Source: Rotaria macrura (taxonomy: Eukaryota; Rotifera; Eurotatoria; Philodinida; Philodinidae). From it: a stretch of 64,000 nucleotides of DNA. Positions 50,001-59,952 of the stretch are shown here, one piece after another. How positions within the stretch are numbered: the first letter of the stretch is position 1; every line of letters begins with the position of its first letter. Under the pieces are notes generated by a model. That model was not told where the DNA came from. It did no database searches and was given only the letters and a program-made list of their open reading frames with translations. Location of the stretch: NCBI GenBank assembly GCA_900239685.1, contig OENT01000690.1:21384-85383 (forward strand). The letters are read 5' to 3'. The position numbers and the translations under genes are program-made.

Positions 50001-53000
50001 TCAATAGCTGGCTGTAGGTGAGCGACTGATTATCGAGTGTCACTGCCAATTTATTCGGATGAATAGCTGCTTGTCGGACAAACATCTGATGGATACAACC
50101 TGTTGCATCTGGTATTGTGGGATAGTTGCTCAACTGTTTTATCATGTTTCTTTCAGTTGGAAGTAGAACAGATAATTCATAGATAGGCTGACGGTTGTGA
50201 TCGAACGATGAACAGAAGAGCTGTTCACATAGAATGTGAAACCGATCAGCTAGTGATTCGGCGGTCGTTGTGTTTAAAATGTCACAAGAGCTTTGGAATA
50301 TACAGATTAGTCTCTGTAAACATGGATCATAATTGATTGTGAGGGATAGATCCGATTTCGATCGGATTTTGGTTGCAGCGATATGTTTTTCATGCATTGG
50401 AAAGGTTAGAATGGGTTCTAATCGAGCTTCAGAAAGTTGAATCTGTTGTTGATTATTCGTTATATTCTTGGAAGTGGGAAAATCGAACGTGATGCGTAAC
50501 CTAGTGTCGGATGATAATGAAAATAATTTGAGAAGCCTTTGAAATGGGAAATAATCGTATTTTGCGCCTTGTTTGTATAATATAGTCATTCGACGTACTG
50601 AGCTTTGAAAATTTGCTGTTGGATCGATTTGATAACGTAGTGGTATTCTGTAATACTTGTTTATGCGTTAAGGTTATTGGAATTAAAAAGAGAAAAATAA
50701 GAACTTACACGTTTGCAAATGTGCCAACCATGTTTTTGAATTCGAGCCGACATCGACTATTCACATGTATGCCGATGCATAAATCTATCTCGCCATCTGA
50801 TAGTTTTGAGAGAAAGATGGAGTAGCATGTGAGCAGTAAAGACTGTAATGATATGTTCATGAGTGATGCATAATCAACCAATGCGGTTACTAAATCATCA
50901 TGGAACTCGACCGTAGCTATATGAGAACAATTAGTGGATGAGATATCAATCTGATCTTTGTTATGATGCAAAAAATAAAGACGGCGATTCCAATCGAAGC
51001 CAAGCATCATTTCATGCCAGTAAGAACTTGCCTGTTTCATTGGTATGGAGTGTTCAATACTTGCATCTGCATTATTGAGAGAAAATACAAAAATCTTCGA
51101 GAACACAAAAATGAAATGGAATTCTGATAGACTTACAGTCAATGTAGCGTAATTCAAGATCACTGTCAATTAGTGTTGTTTCGTTTTCAAAAGCGTAGGC
51201 TAGATCTCGATAGAATACATGAAACGAAGGAATGTCAAATGCAATCGGATGAAAGTTGAAAATTAAATAATCTCCTGTTTGCAGTAGTTCAGTGTCCTCC
51301 TTGCTGCTTTGCATAACAACGTGAACAAGAAATACGCGACCAATGCTCAGATCGAAATTCAAAGGATTAGAGAGTTCTTCAAACATAATTCTTTGCAAAT
51401 TACTATAGCTGTTTGATATACTTCGCCGAAAGATAAATAGGTCATCATCGCAGCTTCTTGGTTGAACGATGCGCTGCATCAAACAGCCACTCTCAGAATC
51501 AACAAAAAATGATGTACGCAAAGAACTATGCTTGAGAACAACATGCCGAAGTGCACGTCGAAGACGTTCAATAGACAGGGTTCCCACAGATAATCGATAG
51601 AAAAATGGTTGTATACTACTAAAGACTAGTTGATCACGTTTTATCTGCTCATCTAACCAAATACTTGATTGACTGAACGAAGCAGAAGCTATAATAGAAA
51701 TAGAAATAGTACTAATTGCACATATGGCAACTAATCTTCAAAAAGTATCGTACCGATGGAATCCGTTTCAGTCATCGTTGCAAACTTGTCATATTGCATA
51801 TCAGTTAGTACTTCTTCGGGTAGAATTGTTGATAACTCACTGATGGGTTGTTCTTTAATTGTCGTAGTTGCTGAGATGGGTGAAAAAAATTGCTGGACGA
51901 TGAACTGAAATCTCCTAGCCGTATTGAGAAGTGTCACTGAATCGAATAGATCTCGCGAAACAGACATTTCAGCTCTCAATGAACTTTTGTCGGCACTGTA
52001 TTCTAAAGAAAGCATCATATTAAACATAGCTGCAGCAATTCTAGGCATTCCAATCTGCGTGGAATCACTTGTTAAACAAGGTAATGAATGTGCTTCTATC
52101 ACTGATCCATGATCAAGTCGAACAAATGTTGTTTCGACTTCATCCAAAGTGAACATGGTTTGAATTAGATTGCTTTTATAAACTCCTCTGGTTGCAATTT
52201 GTTCGACAATAGATTGATACGGTAGATTTGAATGAGGTTGTGCTTCGTACATCATGTTCGATACTCTCGATAGTAATCGTTGAAATGAATCTTTTGGCTC
52301 AACATTGAGACGCATGGGAAGAGTATTAGCAAACATCCCAATGATTCTTTGTAGTTCTGGTCGGTAACGATTAGCTTCCACAATTCCAACAATGAGGTCT
52401 CTTTGGCCACCAGTCAATTTGAATAGAAAAATAAAGTAGATTGTCAGACAGACTTGATAAAGAGTGACATTGAATCGTGAAGCGTATTGAACAAGGTTTT
52501 CGACGATATCTCTTGTGAAGTGAATGTCAATGCTTAAACCATGACCTGGTGCTACATCGGCTGGGAGAGGAATTCGATTAACCGAGAAGTCGAGCGGTTT
52601 TTCAATATTGTAGCCAAACAAAAATTTACGCCAATAAATTTTAGCAGATGTCAGATCGATTTGTCGTTCGTGAACTGAATCTAAACAATAGGAATCTTAT
52701 GCCCTAGTCGAACATCTTGTAAGCAAGATCTTAGCCAAGATCTTGGGTACAGATAAGTGAACAGATCTTGAAAATTTAGGTACAAGATAATCGTATTATC
52801 TTGTACTAAGAGCTGTAATAAGATCTTGGGTACAGATGTGTAAGAATCTTAGGCATACGAATCCATAATATCTTGGATACTGACTAAGATAAAAACGTGT
52901 CGCATGTGTCGTGGTTTGAGACACCATGTATGGCGCCTTCTGAAAATGTAGTTCGAACCTACCATGCAGCGCATCTTTTAGTTTTTCTGTAAAAACGTAT

Positions 53001-56000
53001 TATGACATTTTTTTAAAATTATTTTCAATTTATTTATTTTTTCCAAAACAATTCAAGCAAGTCCGATCTTGGGACTTGAATAGCTTTGCGTTAGCTGGAT
53101 CTCTGTGGGACTACTTCAGGGCAATCTTCTCCCAATCATCGATCGAGATCAGCATGTTCTCGAATAAGTAATAATCGAGAAACATAATTGAAAAATATAC
53201 TTTGAAAATGTATGTTTCCTACGGTCGATCTTGTTGTTTATATACGACTGCATATGCATAACAGAACGGTGAATGACTACTAGTCAGCATCGAAATATAC
53301 GAATGATGTCGCTCTATGTTTTACTCAAGATCTTGTGAGAAGATAATAGTAGCCGAGATCTTGTCCATGATCTTGCCGAGATCTTAGATACAGATATATT
53401 TGATACAACCAAGATATATCAATACACATTATCTTTTCAAGATCTTGATAAGATCTTACTTACTGATGCCAAGATTTCAAGATCTTGCTTACAAGATGTT
53501 CGACTAGGGTGAGGATCAAGTAATGTTAAAGAATAATTCTCAAAATCTTCATTTTTCCTATGAAATGAAATTCAAAGATATTTTAGATAGATTCTCTATT
53601 GAATCTCGAATGCTTTCCCACAATGATTTTCAAAAATATTTGGAAAAATCTGGTAACAAACAGATTTGATGTTTCATAAATTCCCGCGAGGGTATATTTT
53701 ATTATGAATTATTGCAGATTTATGCATTGTAGGTTATCTACTTCAACTATTGATTTACTTGATCGGTTTCTGTTAAATTGTTATCAAACCACAATTCTAG
53801 ATGATAAGGGCAAACAATTAAAAACCACATCACTTTTCAATTTTACAATTTTGGAAGATGGGTAGTCGTTTCCCTTGAAAAGTCATCAAGCTACGTAGAT
53901 ACTTTTTTCTACAATAAGTTGTCATTTAAAAAGGCCCAAAATCACAGATTTTTCATAATATCGAGAAGAGAATAGTTGAAGCCGTAAAATTATGACAAAA
54001 ACTAATTCTCAGACTTTGGTCGATTTATAAGATGAACCTATGAACTATCATTAAAAAAGATTGTTGGAAAATGACGTAGATACTGTCTATTGGCTGCTCT
54101 GGCTAATTAAATCCCATGCCATTTGGAAAAACTGATATTTGAAAAAGTTCATCAATAAAAACGTCAATGTTGACTGTGGCATAAAAGGGTTACAGAAATG
54201 AATACACTAAAACATATTTTGATGAGAAAATAAATTCAAGAATATTCACTGCGACTAATATTCATTATAGCTGCCTAGCAATACAATTTCTTGTTGCTAA
54301 AATGATGCAAACGAAGAACCGAAAATAATTTCCAAGTTTAGAGAGAGAGAAAGTTGGTGCCTGAACAAACTTGAATATTGTGTGACAATCGGCTTTTACT
54401 GATGTCAATATCTAATTAACACTGTTTATTACATCGGAATATAAGAAAGCCACTTTTTTAAGTGCTCAATAATAATATAAAATAATAAGTAGAAACGTCA
54501 ACTAGATAATGATTCTAAACACTGATTCACAAAAACTCATCTTCCATTATACCAAGGAGATTCTCATGTTTTGAACGAATCATGAAACAGTTCAGATTTG
54601 AATTCGATTGAAAACCTTTAGATATCATAAAATGCTAAGTTGAAGAAAGAAAACCAAAACATAAAATTAAATTGAAGTTTTCACGAAGGGAACATAAACT
54701 AACATAAAAAAGGACTTAATCATCAATTTAGTTAACATGAGCCTGAAATACAGATGTCACTTTCTTTTTGATGCAAAGGGAAAACCGAATAAAATATTTA
54801 ATAGCATATGGTTAAACTATGAACTGCTTTCTGTCAAATAAAGAATAATTTTTTCAAAACATTTAAATCAGGCGAGAATACAAGCAAATGGTATACTTGA
54901 TTTTCTTTTGCAAACTATGCATACGTACTATTTCATTTAAAATCTATTTTTTAATTCTCTAGAGTTAGCTTTTCAATAGCTTCAGAAATATTATATAGGG
55001 TTGCTGAAGATTCTGTTCGTGGATCTTCGATGTTTAATTATAGTAACACGTATTAGCTAGTCATTGTTATTTTATATATTAATTACTACTTTGTATGATT
55101 ATTTGTTTGTATAATTATTAAGATGATTATCATAAGAGAGAGAAATCACACGTTTAGTTAGTATTTTTCTCATACTAACTAGCGTTGGTTTCAAAAGTAC
55201 AGATCAGAAAATCAAGAGTAATAACAGATCTAAGAAGAGATGTATGACGATACAAGATGAACATCACAGTCTTTCAGAATTCTCGTACACGAAGTTCATA
55301 TAACTTCTCCATAAACAATCGTAATACTAAGTCATCTACTACTATATAATAGGATTAGGCACGATCATAAACGACTATGCACGAGCCGTTTCTCTCCTTA
55401 TACAAACATCGTAAGCCTGATCATGGCTGATGATGTATCTTAAGATAATGACACTATTATGAAGTGTTTCACACCGTAGTAAGATTCATATTATTCCGTT
55501 TATGGAAATTAGTCACATGAACAGTCTGTATCAACAATGTATCTATACTCATATGTATCTGTGTTGACAGAATGGTCTTCATGATTGTTGAAGTTCTTTC
55601 GTATGAAAATTGAAATTTCACTAATGAAAAAGAAATAAAATCTAATACTATATATGCCTATATCTTTGCTTATTTTATCGTAACTATCATGCAACTGTTA
55701 TTAATAATTATTAAAATGCTCTTATCGCTGTTTTAGTACTTTTGATTTTTCAATTCATTACTTTCAAACTATCCGAACCATGATTTCATTTTGTAGTATT
55801 TAAAAACTCGAACATATGGAATATCAATCAACTTTATCCAACTTACAATCAATATATTGCAGGATTGTCTCAAAATTATCTTGTTGAAGATCTGGTGATT
55901 CCGCATAGAATCGGTGAAGATCATCGAAGAATATTTTTTCGGATTGGCCATCGAACGCAACATGATGAAAATTAAAAATGATCCAATCACCGACATGCAG

Positions 56001-59000
56001 AATATCACTGCTGACGATGTCCATAGTTGAATGTCGACGCAAAATATGACAGCGGGAAACTTGACCTGCAGCCAAATCAAAATGAACTGGATTTCTCATT
56101 TCATCATTAAATATCTTTTCCATCATATCGCCATCATCAATGATAGTGGTACGTAACGCAAACCATTGCTTGACATTATTCGGTTGAATGTATTGTCTTA
56201 TATCTCCACTTGTCGAATCCAATCGAATTAATGTGCGTAGAATTGCATGTTTTTCAGTTATTTTGTGAAGGGCTCCCTTAAGACATTCAATCGATACAGT
56301 ACCTCTGGACAAACGAAATAAAAATGGAACATTGTATATAGCTATGCCGCTCTCTTTGACCGTATGAAATCGAATTCGTTCATCTAGAAAAATACGTGAT
56401 TGAGCGTATGACGCCTCAGCTAAAATAAAGAGCAACTCTATACGATTTTCTGTCGAACTATCCCAAATTCTTCATCCTACCAGAATCAAGATCCAAGCAT
56501 GGCCACATTTCATATTGTTCACAAGAGCTTCGACTAAACATTTCTATTAGGAATTTTGCATGTTCACTGATGGTGGCATGACGGAAACTGTGGACTATAT
56601 CCGGAGCCGAACCGAATTCTAACTGATAGAGACTATACAATTTCATAAATGCCAATGATGTACCATGAAGCGAAAAAAAAGATCTTTTTGTTGGAACTTG
56701 TTTCATCTTCAAGACTCTACACCATAAGGAATGCACACGTTCTTCCATCAAAGTGACTAATTTTGTATCTTTCCGCTCAAGCTCTATCAAAGTGGTATAA
56801 TCAGGATGCGTTAATGCCGCTCGATCTACTTTCCCATTAGACATAATTGGCAGTCGATCGGAAACAATAATTTTTGATGGAATCATATGAAATGGCAAGC
56901 AAGCCATGCAATTTTCGCGTAATTCTTCGGCGTTTACTTTGTCTGATTGAGTTTCGATATAACATACAAGGTGATCTTCCTCTAGATGAGTGTATTTCAC
57001 AACGATACAATTTGAAATGAGTCGTGATACTTTCATCATGGTTCCTTCAATTTCCCCAAGTTCAACTCGTTGTCCCCTCACCTTGACTTGAAAATCTCGT
57101 CTACCCACAAAAGCTAGGTCACCCGATTCGAAGTCCAACCGAGCCAAGTCACCAGTTCTATAGCACTGCTCACCACCAATATCAATCAATACTTGTGAAG
57201 TCAGATCCACTCTTCCATAGTAGCCAGCAAACACGCCGACGCCTAGATAAATTCCAACAAAAATGAGAAGTGACTTGAACATGCACGAGTAACGAATGAT
57301 TTACCTCCAACGATGATTTCTCCGAGCTGTCCGGCTATTACTGGCTGTCGATATTCATCGAGAAGGTGAATGCGATAGCCCAACATTGGACGACCAATCG
57401 GTATTGAGATCATAGTGGATAGATCTTCTCGACGAACTTTGTAGAAAGTCGCAGCTTCCGTGATTTCTGCAGGTCCATAAGAATTCAAAATTTGACATTG
57501 GTCGTTAATAAAAGGTAAAATCTGGCGAAGTGTTGTACTAAACAGTTGTTCGCCTTCAAACACAAAATGCAGACAACAAGATCTTAGGTCGATAGAGTGT
57601 GCTATACAACCCTATCCCTTCGGTCAATGACTATCTCATCTGTGCCTGATAAAATTTAGTTTTCGACTTAAGAATTAGAAAGATAGGTATCATTCTGAAC
57701 TTCAGAATTTCTTCTCCTACATATATTTTAAGAAATTAGTAAAAAGGTTATTCTTTTCCGAAGAATCAGCCTGGAATGATTTCTAGTGAAACGAAGAGGC
57801 TCAATATCAAGACACAATTATAAAAATTCTCTTGAGCACTAAAATTAGAAGAAGAATTCGTACGGTTGAAATTCAGTTCAAAAGCAAAACATTAATGGAT
57901 AGTTCGAGAGAGCAGCTACAAAACCAAGACGAGAAGAAAACTGATCATATGCAATGATCTTACGGAAGTTTACCTCCTAGATACCACAAACGCACGTTCT
58001 TGATTCTCGATTGTGCATGCCGATTCTCGTCGAGAAACGTTCCTAGAGCGTTCACCCACGATGGCACGGGTGCGATAAAAGTTACATTCTTCTGCTGAAT
58101 CACTCTTGTTACGTAGTCGAAATCGAGATGACCTCCGCTTTTGAGTACTACAAGACGAGCACCTCGAACAAGTGCACCATCGATTTCATCCAAGTGTACG
58201 TCGAAAGAAGAACTTGCGAGTTGAAGAACGACATCGTCTGTCTGTATGAAATGTGCTTGCATGTAGCCCATGAAGTTGCGATGCCGAATTTGAACGGCCT
58301 TCGGTGTACCTGTCGACCCCGATGTGAAAACAATGTGGGAGATTGACTCGGGTGTCACAGTTACTTCGGATAATGCTTTCATCTGAGCATCATTAACAAT
58401 ATTGCTGTTGAAAAGTAGTGGATCAGAGAGGTCGACGAGTGGTAGACCTAGTTTACTGACATGAGAACGTGATAATTGATTTACAAGTATTAATTTGGTA
58501 TTAGTTTGACGAGTGAGTGATTCCAGCCGATCGACAGGATCATTGGGATTGAGAGGAGCATAAATGCCACCCGACATCATAATGCTCATGATTCCGATAA
58601 TCATTTCAAGACTTCGATCGACACATTGACATATAATATCGCCGAGCTGAACATGTTTTTCAGTGACCAAATGACACGACAGTTGCTGAACTCGGATCAA
58701 TAGCTGGCTGTAGGTGAGCGACTGATTATCGAGTGTCACTGCCAATTTATTCGGATGAATAGCTGCTTGTCGGACAAACATCTGATGGATACAACCTGTT
58801 GCATCTGGTATTGTGGGATAGTTGCTCAACTGTTTTATCATGTTTCTTTCAGTCGGAAGTAGAACAGATAATTCATAGATAGGCTGACGGTTGTGATCGA
58901 ACGATGAACAGAAGAGCTGTTCACATAGAATGTGAAACCGATCAGCTAGTGATTCGGCGGTCTTTGAAGTTGAATTGTTATCAGAGTAGTCGAATGCTAC

Positions 59001-59763
59001 ACTGAGTGTTTGGTAGGGTTGATGATGTTGGACCCTCATGGATAAGTTAAAAGATAGTTGCTCTTCGCTATTTTGAAGCACTATATGTTGTAAATAATTC
59101 TGAATCGTATCTTGCAGATTACAGTATTGTGTTGAATCTTCGGATGTCACAAAAAAATTGAGAAAGTTTGTCATCGTTACAGGCTGAAAATTCGATATTT
59201 CTTTCCTTAGAATGTCTAGTCGATGGACAGGATTGAGACCTTTTTCGACAATAGATAAGTGAGAAACGTGACTCAGTAGTTGTACGAAGGTCAAATGAGG
59301 ATTAAGATTGATGTGAAATGGAGCCCTACATTGAATATAGAAATGGATGAATTTTCTGAGTAAAAATTATTCAAACCCACATCTGAATACTATCAGACAA
59401 TGGAGATAGATTGTGAAGTGCAGTTTTTTCATATACACTCATTACTTCATTGCTATTTGTTAATTTGTAAGCAAAAATACAAAAGCAAGTGAGTATCAAG
59501 TCTTCTAAAGCTGTTGCTGTTGATCTAGCGTAATTTAATAGATCACGAGAAGCGCTTGAATTCAATTCAGAGATAGTTGCGAAGCGTAAACTGCTTTGAC
59601 TATCGTTACTATGATTCTGCCTGTGGTAGATGGAAGGTCGACTTTGGCTGATTTCAGACTTATTATGTTTGTTGAGTCGAAATCCATCCATCATTTCATT
59701 TCTGGTGAGTGATCTGTAGCAGAGGTTTACGTCTGATAACGAAGATGTGCATTTATCATTCAT
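44043..59763 (-). CDS. two-module NRPS with membrane hexapeptide C-terminus and spermidine-synthase-like tail
   Basis: Exons: 59763-59381, 59325-57974, 57553-57305, 57242-56481, 56419-55847, 52680-51754, 51688-51137, 51066-50709, 50647-49278, 48206-47958, 47895-45877, 45789-45242, 45170-44577, 44495-44043. They sum to 10,389 nt (3,462 aa), all junctions in frame. The ATG follows an in-frame TAA, but a TTTTCAG just before it leaves an upstream exon possible. Domains (approximate residues): C-terminal half of a condensation domain (1-280); adenylation A1 (290-800: IVFTSGSTGTPKAV, YRTGDLAR, SNGKVDRAAL); carrier T1 (LHGTSL, 855); condensation with HHVAFDG (915-1415); second condensation with degenerate HPIAFDI (1415-1850); A2 (1890-2400, SNGKVDRNAL); T2 (LGGTSL, 2455); about 650 residues with several membrane segments and hexapeptide-like repeats, as in the NRPS terminal domain of poly-amino-acid synthetases such as epsilon-polylysine synthetase; then a spermidine-synthase/methyltransferase-like fold (LIIGLGGAIMPM, YDIIFIDAF). 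Both A domains keep the A10 lysine and both T domains the phosphopantetheine serine, so the enzyme looks functional. The amino acid used and the product are unknown. Bdelloids are known to carry horizontally acquired NRPS genes. Confidence 0.88.
47709..48240 (-). repeat. duplicated A-domain block, copy in module 2 (3' part)
   Basis: These 532 bp match 57056-57587 base for base as far as I can see, including the 62-nt intron between the two exons and about 35 nt of the preceding intron's 3' end. The block covers motifs A5 to A8 (SYGPAE, GQLGEIIVGG, YRTGDLAR, GRRDFQVKVRGQRVELG). Identity stops inside the A8 motif on one side and inside the intron on the other. Confidence 0.9.
49270..50266 (-). 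repeat. duplicated A-domain block, copy in module 2 (5' part)
   Basis: These 997 bp match 57966-58962. I see one difference, T at 50158 against C at 58854, which is synonymous. The block runs from TAESLADRFHI at the end of the C-A linker through A1-A4 to the 5' splice site (GTAAACTT) after LWYLGG. The intron interior next to it (48241-49269) does not match its counterpart. Confidence 0.9.
52681..55846 (-). other. largest intron of the megasynthase (3.2 kb)
   Basis: GTAAGT donor at 55846 and TTTAG acceptor at 52681 split the second condensation domain at QYID|Y. Apart from the transposon at 52702-53509 it is AT-rich and has only short open frames. The large size, compared with about 60 nt for most introns of this gene, is partly explained by that insertion. 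Confidence 0.7.
52702..53509. mobile_element. DNA transposon, 808 bp, with CAAGATCTTG-rich ends
   Basis: Terminal inverted repeats: left CCCTAGTCGAACATCTTGTA then AGCAAGATCTT; the right end reverse complemented gives the same 31 bases. Subterminal regions are full of the palindrome AAGATCTT and of a repeated AGATCTTGGGTACAGAT word. The middle has no recognisable transposase. A target duplication is not obvious. It sits in the 3.2-kb intron 5 of the megasynthase, 22 bp from the 3' splice site at 52681-52682. Confidence 0.8.
57056..57587 (-). repeat. duplicated A-domain block, copy in module 1 (3' part)
   Basis: Counterpart of 47709-48240 at an offset of 9,347 bp. It includes the same exon-intron-exon arrangement. 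On the far side, the intron interior 57588-57965 (378 bp) is unrelated to 48241-49269 (1,029 bp) in module 2. Confidence 0.9.
57966..58962 (-). repeat. duplicated A-domain block, copy in module 1 (5' part)
   Basis: Counterpart of 49270-50266 at an offset of 8,696 bp. Identity ends abruptly at 58962/50266, where the C-A linker sequences become unrelated at DNA level. Confidence 0.9.
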
Positions 59764-59837
59764 CTGAAAAGGAAAGATCAAAATGGCTTATCACAAGCGT
59801 CATGGGAAATGCTCAGTTTTTCTATAGCATTTTGATG

Positions 59838-59952
59838 TACTAAACAGTAAAAATTAGTCGTAGAATAATAAACCCTATGAAAAGGATTAATGCCAGCCCT
59901 AAACCGTTTTCATAGAGTTTATTATTCTACGATTATCTTTTACAGTGTAGTA
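59838..59952. mobile_element. 115-bp foldback MITE
   Basis: Inverted arms: left TACTAAACAGTAAAAATTAG then TCGTAGAATAATAAACCCTA; right, reverse complemented, TACTACACTGTAAAAGATAA then TCGTAGAATAATAAACTCTA. The loop is about 25 bp. The TA-plus-CACTGTAAAA style of the ends suggests a mariner-like miniature element. It lies just upstream of the megasynthase start. Confidence 0.75.

Noticed and set aside
52702-53509. Repeated AAGATCTT words as a CRISPR or satellite array
   Set aside because: Spacing is irregular, and the words lie within the ends of an inverted-repeat transposon.
44043-59763. Reading the separate minus-strand frames as eight or more independent NRPS-like genes
   Set aside because: All exon ends show GT-AG sites with matching phases, motifs continue across joins (for example GG|EQL and QYID|Y), and the sum is a multiple of three.
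44043-59763. Bacterial contamination as the source of the NRPS
   Set aside because: Thirteen spliceosomal introns and base composition like the neighbouring animal genes argue against it.
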